Positions 32,881 to 44,613 of a stretch of 64,000 nucleotides of DNA are shown piece by piece. The position numbers and the translations under genes were made by a program. Each line of letters opens with the position of its first letter. Position 1 is the stretch's first letter. Origin of the DNA: Lepas anatifera. Taxonomy: Eukaryota > Arthropoda > Thecostraca > Lepadidae. A model generated the notes under the pieces. The model was not told the origin of the DNA and made no database searches. It saw only the letters and a list, made by a program, of their open reading frames with translations. The stretch lies in contig JAOTON010001597.1 of assembly GCA_034440635.1 (NCBI GenBank), forward strand, positions 930,001-994,000, read 5' to 3'.

Positions 32881-33910
32881 ATTGTTCCTATTATTGGCAA
32901 TGTCGCCATTATTGAGAACTCTGACCACAGTTTACCCCCACAGGTAGCAGAATCAGCAGTGGCTTAGTTTTCATGGTGAAACAGATGATCCAGATCAGAC
33001 TGCAAATCAGGATGATAATGGAGCTATTGAATCCATAAAGTGCTATTTCACCAGCAATTTTGACACAAACCATACTATAGTGCTAGAAAAATAGCCCTTG
33101 GGCCTATTTCTCATCCCATCCCATTCAGATTGTATTTTGGCCATGGAGCCTAGGTCAGTGGCAGTGAAAAGAATTTGGCAGTGATGCCCATCTCTAGTTA
33201 CCTACCAGGATGCCAAATTGTCCTTTTTCATTAAAACTTTTGAAAATAAAGAAACGTCATAGTATCAAAGCATATGAGTGTTGCCCAAACATTTCCATTT
33301 TGTGAAAATCTTTCTATGGTCATTATATAAATATATATTTTACCATGCTGTTTATCTAAATGCCACCCTACATCACAAGATCTGTTCTTCACTGCAACTG
33401 ATGATAGCTTTACTCTTACACAATTTGAGTGGCCCAATAACTTTCTAGCACAAAGTACCACACCATACCAATAGGTGTCCCAGGCTTTTTTGGCAGTACC
33501 AACTTTCAACTGTCTGTATTTTAAGTTCCAAATGCTCTGCACATTTAACCTTCATCATCATCATTTGCATTTAACATGAAGATTGGAGTGAATGAGAGCA
33601 GAAAGATGAAAGTAGAAGAGCAGGCATGACAGAATCAAGCAAAAAGGCAATAATGAGCAACAAAACAGAAAGCAATTGCAGACAACTGAAACACAGAATA
33701 ACATAAAGCACATGAGTAAATTAAACCACCAGAGCAATATATAATATGGCCTGTTAGCACAATAAACCCAAAATAAAAAGCAGCAGCCAGTAAGAAAGAA
33801 AAAGAAAAACAAATAAGACCAGATAAACATACAAAATGGGACAAAAAAAACAAATACTGGACATGGCAGTGACAGTGGACACTGGCAACCACACAAATAC
33901 TAGACTATTC
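32881..33910. other. No gene recognised
   Basis: AT-rich DNA with compositional open frames only, such as 33561-33896 on the minus strand (Phe/Leu/Cys-rich). Confidence 0.45.
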
Positions 33911-33915
33911 CTTGG

Positions 33916-34403
33916 TGTTGCGACTCCTAACGGACTGTTTTCTTTTCCAGGTGTAACAATGACTTAAGTGAAATCCTGCTGGCCTGTTATATGTACTGAA
34001 CATCACCTGCAGAGCGGAATCATTTGGTAATTGGGGATCTAATGCAGGGCTGCATGCTGGACCAGTAATTTAACCATGGTGGTTGCATGCTTAATGCTTT
34101 CCAATGCCCACTCTTTCATGAGTTGCAAATGTGGTGATGGTTTGATGGCTTCAAGTTGGTGATGGTCTCGAGGGGGCTGTTGGCTGCTATTGTAACATTG
34201 TCTTTTGTTTGTTTGCAGAGACCACACACACACACACACTCACCCACACACAGACACACATACTCTCACTCTGTATTCTGCACATCCAAACTCGCTTTCA
34301 CCAGTATACCTGCATATAGATTTTCTTGTAGTAAACTCAGGGAACTCCAATACATTCACTTCAATGCATGTGTGCGTTTTCATGTCTGCTGCAGGTGGTA
34401 ACA
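33916..34403 (+). repeat. BEL/Pao 5' LTR (488 bp)
   Basis: It starts TGTTGCGACTCC and ends GGTGGTAACA, and matches the 3' LTR at 40768-41255 in length and sequence; I noticed one C/T difference (34130 area against 40979 area). The 5-bp target duplication CTTGG lies at 33911-33915. A CA-rich microsatellite sits at about 34224-34260. I could not identify a standard primer-binding site directly after the LTR. Confidence 0.93.
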
Positions 34404-34526
34404 GTCTCAAATGTCCGCATGCCTGTATGCATGCATAAGTACAAGCAATCACTTTAGTATTGTTTGCTGTGGTAAAGCCCTGCTAGTGTCAGGTTGTCAT
34501 TGATGCTCAAGTCAGTCAGCAAGTAG

Positions 34527-35364
34527 TTGAGAACAATGTCTGCTGAAATGAAGCAGAAACGTGCAAGGGCACTAGGAACACTGACACGAGCTAGACGTAG
34601 AGCACTTGTCATTGTAGAGTCTAGAGGCAGTAGAACACAGTTGTCCTCTTTGATGACAGAACTTGACCAAGCATTCCAAGCATTGGAAGAGATAAATGAT
34701 GAATACATAGCAGCTCAGCAAGACCCAGACGAAGTACAACAGGCCAAGAAGTACATAGAAGATGCAGGAGGTCAGCACCAAGAGTGTGTCGAAAGGATCG
34801 AAAGACACTTACTAGAAAGAAAAAGATGAACCACCATCAGTAGTATCAAGCTCACAGCGCTCGGTGCATTCTCAAGTATCATCTGCTTCCCGAAAGGCAG
34901 AGATAGCTGCTAAGGTAAAGCAGCTGGAAACTGTGCAGTTGGAAAAGAGGCTCGAACAGGAAAAGAAGGAGCAAGAACTCAAGAGACAGAACCAACTGCA
35001 AGAAGCAAGAGATGCCTAAGCTACAGCAGAGCTTGAAGCTAGACTAACAGCAGCAGCAGAGGATGATCTGAGTTGGGAGCGAAGATACGACTTTGAGAAT
35101 CAGTTGCAACATGAGCCAGTAATGAATGTCTCAGCTCGACCAGTCCTGAACCCAGGTCAAACATACTCTGTCCCAGCACAATCAGCCCCGACCCCGGCTC
35201 AAACAGTGCCAGCTTCAGCCCAAGCAGTTCCAGCCCAAGCAGTCCCAGCTCAAGCAGTGCCAGTCTTACCCAACGCCAATCTCGTACGTGGATTGCCATC
35301 ACTGAACCTGCCTAAGTTTAGTGGTGACACAAGAGAATGGCCAAAGTGGTTCGCCCCTCTTTAG
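34527..35364 (+). pseudogene. BEL/Pao gag region, frame-broken
   Basis: The N-terminal frame 34527-34829 is a charged, helical gag start (RALGTLTRARRRA, then QAFQALEEINDEYI). Coding continues in another frame after 34829 with a predicted coiled coil (KAEIAAKVKQLETVQLEKRL), interrupted by TAA at 35017-35019. It then gives a Pro/Ala/Gln repeat tract (VPAQAVPAQAVP) and LPKFSGDTREWPKWF, the start of the conserved BEL gag domain. A frame change near 35350 joins it to the large pol frame. Counting that join, there are two frame changes and one stop in about 830 bp. Confidence 0.75.
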
Positions 35365-38300
35365 AACCCTTGTGCACGACCAGCCTTCCCTGTCAGCCAC
35401 CGAGAAAATGGTCCACCTACAGTCTTCGGTGACAGGGTTGGCGCAGTGCACTATCGGGGGTATGCTCTATGACGGTGCGTTGTATGAGCAGGCTTTGAAG
35501 TCGCTCCAAGATCGCTTTGGACGGGAGGGTGATGTTGTAAATGCAAATCTGAAGCAGATCTTCTCCTGCCCAGCCCCTGTATATCTGGACCCAGTTGGAT
35601 TAGAGAAGTACCACGCAACAATCCACTGTGCCGTTACTGTGCTATGGAACTTAGGGTACCATGGTGATCTCAACAGCCAAGAGAACCTTAGAAGAGTGGT
35701 AGAGAAGCTTCCACCAGAAATGAGAAGAGACTGGGGAGAACACCTGATCAGTCTTGAACCAGAAAGACCCAACCTCATGCACTTCGACGAGTGGCTGCAG
35801 AAACAAGTGCGCATTGCTCTGAACTTCGCAGCTGTTGAACAACAGCCACAGAAGCGGACAGCCGAAAGAAAAGTAAAAGATCAAAGGTACAAGACGTACA
35901 GCAGTGAAGTCCGCCCCATGGTGCAGAGATCTGCTCTAGCTACCGGCGTAGAGTCACCCAAGAACACGTGCATCTGCTGCAACCAACAACATAATGTGCG
36001 CGATTGCACCGTTTTCTTAGAAAAAACGGCTGATGAGAGAGCTGAGATAGTGATGGATACCAAATGCTGTTTCTATTGCTTGAAGAAGGGACATGGTGTG
36101 AGAGAGTGTCACTTCGCCAAGTCATGTGGTATCAACGGGTGCAAGATGCGTCACCACAAGCTCATCCATGGCAGTAAGAAAATCGTGCGTACGACAGCAC
36201 CATCTGCGTGCAGGGAGACCGACGGACCTGACAAAGCCACAGAAAACCGGGTTGTGGCAGCAGCTGCTCACCGTTCAGTTGCTCATGGTGTCCTCCTCCA
36301 GACTGTTCCAGTGATAGTCCTTGGGAAGAACGGAAAGCAGCGAACTGTCCTGGCATTGTTGGATCCAGGGTCCCAAACGTCGCTATGCTGCGAAGAAGTT
36401 TTGCAGGACCTTGGCCTGCATGGGGAACAGCAGCCACTTCAGCTCCAAAACATTGATGGTAGCGGACCACGGAGGATCACCAAAAGGTACCAGTTGGATG
36501 TTTTACCTGCTGGAGAGGGAGCAGGGTACTCCAAGGTGTTTGTTCCCGAAGTGTTCGCCATGAAAGACCTCAACTTGACTGCACCCACCATAGAGAAAGC
36601 AGCAGAGTGGACCCATCTGGAAGACCTAGAGCTCTCAAGCTGCTCAGGAAAAGTTGAACTTCTGTTGGGAGCAAACGTCACCGAAGCGGTTCTCCAGCTC
36701 GAAACAAGAAGAGGGAAACCAGGACAACCAGTGGCAGTCCGTACTGTCTTCGGCTGGACCCTAACTGGCTCAGTATCAAGTCTGGTCCCGAGCTACATGA
36801 GGAGCGTGATGTTTGTGCACAAGCAAGTGACGTCAGAGGATTCCCTGTGCTTAGATCTCCAACAATGGTGGACTACGGAGTCCTTTGGAACGAAGTATGA
36901 AGGAAAGCCATCACGGTCGCAAGAAGACATCAAAGCCCTCAAGATCATGAACGAAACCACAAAGAAGCTGGAAAACAGGTATGAAGTCGGTCTCCTTTGG
37001 AAGCAGGAGGAAGTTCAAATGCCCGACAACTACAACATGGCCTACAAGCGCCTGCAGTCGCTGGAGAACAGCCTCAAGCGAGACCCTGCCAAAGCCGTGT
37101 CCTACAAGCAGTGCTTGATGGGATACGTGGAAAAGAATCACGCTCGGCGCGTTAGCCCGGATGAGACATCATCATCAAACAACAAGAGATGGTACCTCCC
37201 GCATCATGCGGTGGTGCACCCAGTTAAACAGAAGGTAAGAGTGGTCTTCGACGCAGCTGCTGAGCTCAGGGGAGTTTCTCTGAACAGTGCGCTGCTAACG
37301 GGACCAGACCTGTTACAGAACCTGGTTGGTGTCCTGTGCAGGTTCCGTGAGGAGCGGGTCGCTCTTGTAGCAGATGTGGAACAGATGTTTCACCAAATAC
37401 GTGTCATTGAGCAAGACCAGCCCGCTCCCAGCTTTCTGTGGCGAGACTGTGACCAGAGCAGAGAGCCTGATATCTACCAGATGATGGTCGTCATCTTTGG
37501 TGCTAAGTGTAGCCCCACCTTGGCCAACTTTGTTCTTCAGAGAGCAGCTCAGGACAATCAAGCAAAACTGATCGAGCCAAAGCCCGCTATCGAAGCAGTC
37601 CTCAGGAATTTCTACATGGATGACCTGTTAAAGTCAGTAAAGAACAAGGAGGCAGCAAAGAACATTCAAAAGGAATTGACAGCGTTGCTAGCAAGTGGTG
37701 GGTTCCGGCTCACAAAGTGGATGAGCAATGAAGAGGAAGTCGTGGCTGCCATCCCAGAAAAGAACAGAGGATCTACATGTGTGGATTTCTCAAGCGTCGG
37801 AAGCGTCAACCAATCCACCCTGGGGTGCGCATGGGAGCCAGAAGGTGACACCCTAGGTGTAAAAGTCACCGACGCAGAGGTACCAAGTACAAAGAGAGGA
37901 CTGTTGAAGAGGATCTCCAGGATCTTCGATCCCCTAGGTCTAGTTTCTCCTTTTACACTGCGAGCTAAAAGGCTGATTCAGAAGCTCTGGACCCTTAAGT
38001 ATGCTTGGGATGAGCCACTCAACGGCAGCGAGTTGGCTCTCTGGGAAACCTGGCTGGAAGAACTACCTGAATTGGAAGCGGTGAAAATACCGCGATGTCT
38101 TAAAGTGGCGCTGCCACAGAACAGCGATGAGACAGAATATGAGCTCCACGTATTCTGTGACGCGTCTGAGACTGCGTTTGGAGCCGTAGCCTACTTGAGG
38201 TCATCGCTGGAGAGGGCGGTAGCTACCGCGTTTATCATGTCGCGCACCCGTCTTGCGCCGCTGAAGCAGATATCCATAGTGAGGCTGGAACTCCAAGCGG

Positions 38301-39661
38301 CAGTTCTTGGTGTAAGGCTAGCCAACTTCCTGAAAGAAGAACTCGCATGCAACCTGACGAGAACAGTGTTTTGGACTGACAGCCAGGTCGTGCTGCAGTT
38401 CCTAAGAAACGAGAGCCGGCGCTTTCACACCTTTGTTGCGAACCGTATCGCCGAGATACAGGAGTCGTCCCAAGCGTCCGACTGGAACCATGTTCCAAGC
38501 GCAATGAACCCAGCAGACCTGTGCTCTCGGGGTTCTTCAGCGGTCTACCTAAGAAAGTGCAATCTATGGTGGCAGGGCCCAGATTTCCTAGCCCAAAGTC
38601 CATCGTCGTGGCCGTCTCTGAACGATGTAGGCGATACGGACGGCATGGAACTTGAAGTCAAGGAAGTACGAGGTACTGTCCTCGCGACACAAGTACGTCC
38701 TGAGCGCCTCTTAGATCCAGCTCGATTTTCGTGTTGGACGAAGTATCAGCGGACTCTCGCCTGGGTGTTTCGTTTTATCTTCAACATGAAGCAGAGGAAA
38801 ACCAACGATGTGAGATCAAAGGGACCACTCACAGTGTCAGAAATTGAAGCGGCTCAGAACAAGATTCTCAAGGAGTCACAGGACCTCACGTTCAGTGGAG
38901 AATTGAAGAGATTAGCTAACGGCGATGACCTTCCGGTTGATAATGCTATCAAGCACCTTTCACCTTTCGTGGATGAGCATGGACTCCTGAGAGCCAAAGG
39001 TCGCCTTCAGAATGCGCCGATGCCTGATTCTGCCCGTTACCCCATTGTCATTGGTAGAGATGATGACATTGTCCGCCTGATTGTCATGCACGCTCATGTT
39101 GGGACCCTGCACATGGGACTAGAACAAACTTTAAGTGAATTTAGGCGCATGTACTGGATCTGCAAAGCTAGATCTTCAGTCAAGAAAGTACTCCACAAGT
39201 GTGCCTTCTGCAGGAATCGAAGAGCACGTCCTCAAGCGCCCATTATGGCAGACCTCCCTACGGCCAGGTTTGATACCTCGAGGCCATTTGTGTGCGTGGG
39301 AGCCGACTACATGGGCCCCCTGTACGTGCGCAGATTTCGCAAAACAGAGAAGCCGTACGTACTGCTTATCACATGTCTAGCCACTCGTGCAGTGCACTTG
39401 GAACTGGCTAGCTCGATGGACACAGACTCCTTCTTAATGGCTCTGAGGCGTTTCATCGCTCGTCGCGGGAAACCTCGCCTCATCATGTCCGACAACGGGA
39501 CTAATCTTGTCGGTGGAGAGAGAGAACTGCGTGAGAGCATCCGGGAGTGGAACCAGGCACAAATATGCGACGAGCTCAGCCAACAGCAGATCGACTGGAG
39601 ATTCATTCCCCCTCCGCCAGCCATATGGGGGGAGTCTGGGAGAGGCTTGTATCGACTGTAA
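35321..39661 (+). CDS. BEL/Pao retrotransposon polyprotein (1446 aa frame)
   Basis: Domains in order: the rest of the gag capsid-like region; two CCHC-type knuckles (CICCNQQHNVRDC and CFYCLKKGHGVREC, about residues 218-265); an aspartic protease with LLDPGSQTSLC (about 345); reverse transcriptase with VALVADVEQMFHQI and the catalytic NFYMDDLL (about 765); RNase H with VFCDASETAFGAVAY (about 945) and WTDSQVVLQFL; the integrase HHCC finger (about 1257-1300); and the integrase core start with VGADYMGPLY and MSDNGTNLVG. YMDD and the domain order are typical of BEL/Pao. The last core acidic residue and the C-terminal domain continue in another frame from about 39640. No env-like frame follows. The listed start is not the natural one, because gag coding enters from upstream by a frame change. 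Confidence 0.93.
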   Translation: MVTQENGQSGSPLFRTLVHDQPSLSATEKMVHLQSSVTGLAQCTIGGMLYDGALYEQALKSLQDRFGREGDVVNANLKQIFSCPAPVYLDPVGLEKYHATIHCAVTVLWNLGYHGDLNSQENLRRVVEKLPPEMRRDWGEHLISLEPERPNLMHFDEWLQKQVRIALNFAAVEQQPQKRTAERKVKDQRYKTYSSEVRPMVQRSALATGVESPKNTCICCNQQHNVRDCTVFLEKTADERAEIVMDTKCCFYCLKKGHGVRECHFAKSCGINGCKMRHHKLIHGSKKIVRTTAPSACRETDGPDKATENRVVAAAAHRSVAHGVLLQTVPVIVLGKNGKQRTVLALLDPGSQTSLCCEEVLQDLGLHGEQQPLQLQNIDGSGPRRITKRYQLDVLPAGEGAGYSKVFVPEVFAMKDLNLTAPTIEKAAEWTHLEDLELSSCSGKVELLLGANVTEAVLQLETRRGKPGQPVAVRTVFGWTLTGSVSSLVPSYMRSVMFVHKQVTSEDSLCLDLQQWWTTESFGTKYEGKPSRSQEDIKALKIMNETTKKLENRYEVGLLWKQEEVQMPDNYNMAYKRLQSLENSLKRDPAKAVSYKQCLMGYVEKNHARRVSPDETSSSNNKRWYLPHHAVVHPVKQKVRVVFDAAAELRGVSLNSALLTGPDLLQNLVGVLCRFREERVALVADVEQMFHQIRVIEQDQPAPSFLWRDCDQSREPDIYQMMVVIFGAKCSPTLANFVLQRAAQDNQAKLIEPKPAIEAVLRNFYMDDLLKSVKNKEAAKNIQKELTALLASGGFRLTKWMSNEEEVVAAIPEKNRGSTCVDFSSVGSVNQSTLGCAWEPEGDTLGVKVTDAEVPSTKRGLLKRISRIFDPLGLVSPFTLRAKRLIQKLWTLKYAWDEPLNGSELALWETWLEELPELEAVKIPRCLKVALPQNSDETEYELHVFCDASETAFGAVAYLRSSLERAVATAFIMSRTRLAPLKQISIVRLELQAAVLGVRLANFLKEELACNLTRTVFWTDSQVVLQFLRNESRRFHTFVANRIAEIQESSQASDWNHVPSAMNPADLCSRGSSAVYLRKCNLWWQGPDFLAQSPSSWPSLNDVGDTDGMELEVKEVRGTVLATQVRPERLLDPARFSCWTKYQRTLAWVFRFIFNMKQRKTNDVRSKGPLTVSEIEAAQNKILKESQDLTFSGELKRLANGDDLPVDNAIKHLSPFVDEHGLLRAKGRLQNAPMPDSARYPIVIGRDDDIVRLIVMHAHVGTLHMGLEQTLSEFRRMYWICKARSSVKKVLHKCAFCRNRRARPQAPIMADLPTARFDTSRPFVCVGADYMGPLYVRRFRKTEKPYVLLITCLATRAVHLELASSMDTDSFLMALRRFIARRGKPRLIMSDNGTNLVGGERELRESIREWNQAQICDELSQQQIDWRFIPPPPAIWGESGRGLYRL

Positions 39662-40185
39662 AGAAAGCTCTAAGAGTGGCTCTAGATAGCCAGTGTGTCT
39701 GTGAGGAGGTTCTTCAGACCATGCTAACGGAGGTTGAGTTTGTTGTAAACAGCCGCCCCCTGACATACACTAGTTCGGATGTCAATGACCCCGAGCCACT
39801 TACACCAAACCACTTTCTACTGGGTCATGCTGGCGCTACTTTGCCGCCCGGCGTGTTCGACAACAAGGAAAGCATGAGCAGGAAAAGGTGGAGACAAGTA
39901 CAGGCTCTGACGAATCAAGTGTGGAACAGGTGGCTGAAAGAATACCTGCCGTTGCTTATTAGCAGAAGAAAATGGACTCGCGAGTCAGCAAATCTTGAAG
40001 TCGGTGATGTAGTCATCATTGCTGATGATACGAACCCTCGTGGTTTCTGGCCGTTAGCTCGCATAACGAAGGTGTACGCTAGTGAGGATGGGAAGGTGCG
40101 CTCTGTGGAACTGCGAACCGCAGGTGGCTCCACCTATCACCGACCTGCAAATAAGATATGCTTCCTCGAACACTGTCAGAGCTGA
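39547..40185 (+). CDS. BEL/Pao integrase C-terminal part
   Basis: This frame continues the integrase after the break near 39640. It gives SHMGGVWERLVSTVKKALRV with the catalytic Glu, then LTEVEFVVNSRPLTY, the LTPNHFLLGH motif and the BEL-specific C-terminal domain (KRWRQVQALTNQVWNRWLKE, VVIIADDTNPRGFWPLARI, TYHRPANKICFLE). The first about 30 codons of the listed frame overlap pol in a different frame and are not genuine. About 580 bp of untranslated sequence separates the stop from the 3' LTR. Confidence 0.85.
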   Translation: MEPGTNMRRAQPTADRLEIHSPSASHMGGVWERLVSTVKKALRVALDSQCVCEEVLQTMLTEVEFVVNSRPLTYTSSDVNDPEPLTPNHFLLGHAGATLPPGVFDNKESMSRKRWRQVQALTNQVWNRWLKEYLPLLISRRKWTRESANLEVGDVVIIADDTNPRGFWPLARITKVYASEDGKVRSVELRTAGGSTYHRPANKICFLEHCQS

Positions 40186-40767
40186 GCATCGGTCACTAAG
40201 TCATAGTTGTTAGAGAATAGGGGCATTTGTTTCATGTTTAGGTTGCCTTCAAGCTGTTCTATTCAGTTACCGGAAGGGCCGGGCGCTCACTAAGTTAGAT
40301 AGACACACTCTAGAAGTCGAGTGTTTATTGCTGTCTACATTGACAACGATGCATACATATAAGTTTCATAATGCTTATCACATTCTCATTGCACCACATT
40401 ACAACCAGTCTCAGAAGCACCTTTCACGCGCGCCCCATGGACGTCCTGCCGCATGGTGCGCCTTCCTCATCGGCCAACTGCTTCATTTGCTGCTGGAGTG
40501 GAGCCTGCCTGCAGACACGCGTTCCCGAAGTCCAGTTCGTTGTCAGGTGTAGCTGCTGGACTCGAAGGGCCTGTCGCGAGCAGATCAGTGCAGGGTTGGT
40601 GAATCTGTGGCCCGTGATTGGTCCCGGGAGAGTGCTGATCAGTGCAGACGTCGAATGGAGTGTTGGTATTGGTTTGCGGCAAGATTGCGGTGACACGTCT
40701 GCCGCCCGATGCCGTGTACGGAGTCGTTGTAGGGAGTGTTCGTCGCGGGGAAGGAACACTGGGGGAG

Positions 40768-41255
40768 TGTTGCGACTCCTAACGGACTGTTTTCTTTTCC
40801 AGGTGTAACAATGACTTAAGTGAAATCCTGCTGGCCTGTTATATGTACTGAACATCACCTGCAGAGCGGAATCATTTGGTAATTGGGGATCTAATGCAGG
40901 GCTGCATGCTGGACCAGTAATTTAACCATGGTGGTTGCATGCTTAATGCTTTCCAATGCCCACTCTTTCATGAGTTGTAAATGTGGTGATGGTTTGATGG
41001 CTTCAAGTTGGTGATGGTCTCGAGGGGGCTGTTGGCTGCTATTGTAACATTGTCTTTTGTTTGTTTGCAGAGACCACACACACACACACACTCACCCACA
41101 CACAGACACACATACTCTCACTCTGTATTCTGCACATCCAAACTCGCTTTCACCAGTATACCTGCATATAGATTTTCTTGTAGTAAACTCAGGGAACTCC
41201 AATACATTCACTTCAATGCATGTGTGCGTTTTCATGTCTGCTGCAGGTGGTAACA
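40768..41255 (+). repeat. BEL/Pao 3' LTR (488 bp)
   Basis: Same length as the 5' LTR and almost identical to it, TG..CA ended, followed by the CTTGG target duplication at 41256-41260. A G-rich stretch just upstream (GGGGAAGGAACACTGGGGGAG, from about 40747) includes the probable polypurine tract. Confidence 0.93.
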
Positions 41256-41260
41256 CTTGG

Positions 41261-41864
41261 TGTGGATAATCCCTCGACCTCCCCACACTTCCTCCACCTA
41301 CCTATTTATTATCAAAGCAATAGACACCAAGATAGACACTTATCATCATATTTATTCTGACGGTCGTGTTCTAACTACTTGCTTCAGATTACACTTACCT
41401 CAAGGGCTTTGAGATTTACCTCTGACGTAGAAGAAAATAATAATAGTAAGCCGCCGCCCTCTGCACACACGCGCCAAAATTGATACTGAAAAAATTGCCT
41501 TGGAACTGGAAACACTAATACCTCTAGCTGGACTTAAGATACCTCTAAATGTATCTTAACTTGTCTTCAGTTTTTACAAGTGTTCGAACTTGGGTCAATA
41601 GTATGGACGGCAAGCCAAATTGAGCGCCGTTTTATTTTTCCCGTATCACCGTTAGCTCTTAATATTATTAGAGAGGGGTGGGGGATGGCTCCAGCCACGG
41701 CGGTAGGTACAAAGAGAGCCCAGCGATGCCGGGCTAACCCTCACCCCCGGTGTGGGGACGCATGTTTGAATACTTCTCCCACGAATTTTTCCGGCGGTAC
41801 CAAAAAAAACAGCGGTTCGAAGTGCCAACGTACTTGATGTGTCTTCTCCTTAATCAATTTTGCA
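41261..41864. other. No gene recognised
   Basis: Non-coding DNA between the BEL element and the TTAA-element array. From about 41690 it contains diverged pieces that resemble family B ends (CCCTCACCCCCGGTGTGGGG). Confidence 0.45.
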
Positions 41865-43592
41865 ACTTTTCGGAAGATTTTATGGGTGGATCATCTCAGG
41901 TCAGGTCACCAGTGCAGGTTAAGTAGCCCTTCCTATCCATTTGAATCTCATACCACATAATGGGCCCACCGAGTGCTGAAAAAACATTTATTATTTCTAT
42001 ATCGATGATCTAGGATAATTGGGTGGTGGATAACCCTCGCCACACCGGGGGCGACCATCGATACCCCTAAGGTTTTTCGGGATAGCAGAAAAAGGATGAG
42101 ACGCAAAAACGCGGTTGAGGGCTTTATCTCTTACCCAATAATTTTCCCACCATCCCTGAAATTTTTAACCTAGGTCACCTAAGGTCAGGTCACCAGGCGA
42201 GCTCAACCAAGGTCACCTCACTTCAACTTTTGAGCTCTATAAAAGCTACATTTCTTAGTCGATCATTTTGAAACTTTTTATACTTCATAGCCTCTACAAG
42301 GTAAAAAATCCGGAATTTTTTATTTCAAGACCTGAGGTCAGATCACGAGGTGAACTCTCTCATTGGAAAAGCATGAGGAAAAACTGTCTTATGATCTAAA
42401 AGTCACAAAAATGATTGCAAATGCTCAGACTGCTCAGAACAGCGTTCTTGAACACCCTTTCACAGATTCCAGGGGTCATATTTGCCCTTTGACCTCTCAG
42501 AGGTGATCCAAGGTCACCAGGAAAAAACAGTATTTTGACAATAACTTCTGCCTAATTAAGCGAAAGCTCTGAATCAAACGTCATCGTGTATGTCTCGTCA
42601 CTAGCTGTCATTTGATATACAAGGTCACTTTCTGACCATCCGTGACCTCAGGTCATATTAGGTCACGTGGTGACTTCCAGAGGTCAAACCACTAGCGGGA
42701 AGTCATGACGTTCCACATAGCGGGAAAGGTCTAGAATTTTCCTATCAAATGTTCTTCATCAGATATAAATAGCGCTAATTACATAATAGTTATACCCAGT
42801 TTTCTTAACCCTCGCCCCACCGGGGGCCATCGATAGCCCCCTAAGACATTTCGGGATAGCAGAAAAACGACGAGGCGCAGCACCACGGTTGGGGGTTCTG
42901 CCTCTCACCCCATCATTTTCCCACCATCCCTAAACTTTTTTACCCCAGGTCACCCAAGGTCAGGTCACCAGGCGAGGTCAACCAAGGTCACCTCACTCCA
43001 GCTTCTGAGCTTTATAAGAGCTACATTTCTTGGTCGGTCGATTCGGAACTTTCTACACTTCATATCCCTTCCAGGGTGTACGGGATGTATATCCAGGATT
43101 TTTCAATTTCGTGACCTGATTTCAGCTCACGAGGTGACCTCTCCCATTTAAAAAGCATGGGGAAAGCTGTCTTATGATCTAAAAGTCACAAAAATATTGT
43201 ATGTACTCGGCTTGCTCAGAAAAACGTTCTTGGACACCCCTCCACGGATTCAATGGGTCATATCTGCCCTTTGACTTCTCCAAGGTCATCCGAGGTCGCC
43301 AGGGATCAAAAACAGTATATTGACAATAACTTTTGACATATTTAAGCTAGAGCGCTAAAAACATCATCGTTTATCTACGTCACTAGCTTTCATCTGATAT
43401 ACGGCAAGGTCACTTTCTGACCTTTCCTGACCTCAGGTCATAATCGGTCACGAGGTGACCTCTGGAGGTCAAACCACTGGCGGGAGGTCATCACGTTCCA
43501 CATAGCAGAAAAAGGTCTGACATTTTCCTATCAAATTTACTTTACCAGACCTCAATAGCTCTAATGGCATAAGTTATGCCCAGTTTGCTTAA

Positions 43593-44609
43593 CACGCGCA
43601 TTGACGGAGGGCGGGTACCCGGCCCCCCCTCGGGTTTTTCGTATACAGCAGAAAAACGGCGGCGCGTAGCGCCGCCGTACTTGGCATACCCTTTCTAATG
43701 ATGCGGTTCTAATGATAATGCGGTTCTAATGATGTGCATTTTATATAATCTGACCCTGAACTGACCTCAGGTCAGGTCAAATCCTTGATTTGACCTAGCA
43801 AGGTCAACTTATATATCATTCGATTTGGCTTGCTGAGAGAATTCATATAGTTCAAGTCGTTTTGCTCTATCTTTACTTGTTCAGATGTAATGGCCGAAAA
43901 ACTGAATTTACATGTTATTATTTATTTATTTATTTCAACATCGCGGTGCTCATCCATATCAATGGCTATTAATGAGCCCAGGTCAAAAATGGGGGTGGAT
44001 GGGACAGACACGCGACAGTCAAAATTGGGTACAAGTCAAGTCAAGAAAAGTCAAGTCAAAATCGGGTACACTCATCAACCGAGCAGATGCTTTTTTAGGC
44101 GTCGTTTGAAGCTGGAGAGGGAGCCATCCCGGATCGCCGGTGGCAGTCCGTTGAATGCTGCTGTAGCACGGTGCATAAAAGCTCTCCTCCCAGTTTCAGT
44201 TCTTAGGCGTGGGAGGCATAAATCTCCGTCTTGGCGAGTAGTGCGGTTTCTGAATTCACGCCTAGTCACGAACTGACGCTTCAGGTAAGCTGGCTCGCCC
44301 GTTACCATCACTCGCTTGAGCAGACACAGAGAGTGGTATGTGCCGAGCTCACGTGCAGGCAGCCATCCCAGATCTCGCACGGCGTCGCTGATGTGTTCTC
44401 GATGTGTTATCCCTATTTTTGACTTCTCATGACCTTAAATGTGATCTGACAAAAAAATGGTCCAAATGTTTTCGATGGAAAAGTGGATGGGCAGCCCAAC
44501 GCCGTTTACCGTTTTTCGCTACCTACCGTGGTTCTCGAGATCTTAGGGGGGGTGGGTACCCGCCTCCCCGTCAATGCGAAGGTGGCTCAGACCCCCGTCA
44601 ATGCGCGTG
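43593..44609 (-). mobile_element. Family A copy A2, internally deleted and carrying a LINE insertion
   Basis: TTAA at 43589-43592 and 44610-44613; terminal words CACGCGCATTGACGG and CCCCGTCAATGCGCGTG. Compared with A1, the middle between about 43690 and 43725 is missing, and GCGGTTCTAATGAT is duplicated there. A 486-bp LINE 3' fragment sits at 43919-44404. Confidence 0.75.
43919..44404 (-). mobile_element. 5'-truncated LINE insertion inside A2
   Basis: The minus-strand frame 44075-44380 gives GWLPARELGTYHSLCLLKRV and a C-terminal RATAAFNGLPPAIRDGSLSS-type motif found at the end of CR1/L2-like LINE reverse transcriptases. A (TAAA)n-like tail lies at the element's 3' end (about 43919-43938). 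The insertion is flanked by TGTTAT at 43913-43918 and 44405-44410. It lacks the catalytic domain. Confidence 0.75.
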
Positions 44610-44613
44610 TTAA

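Noticed and set aside
34404..40767. Endogenous retrovirus with envelope
   Set aside because: No membrane or fusion-type frame lies between the integrase and the 3' LTR; the domain order and YMDD motif indicate a BEL/Pao retrotransposon.
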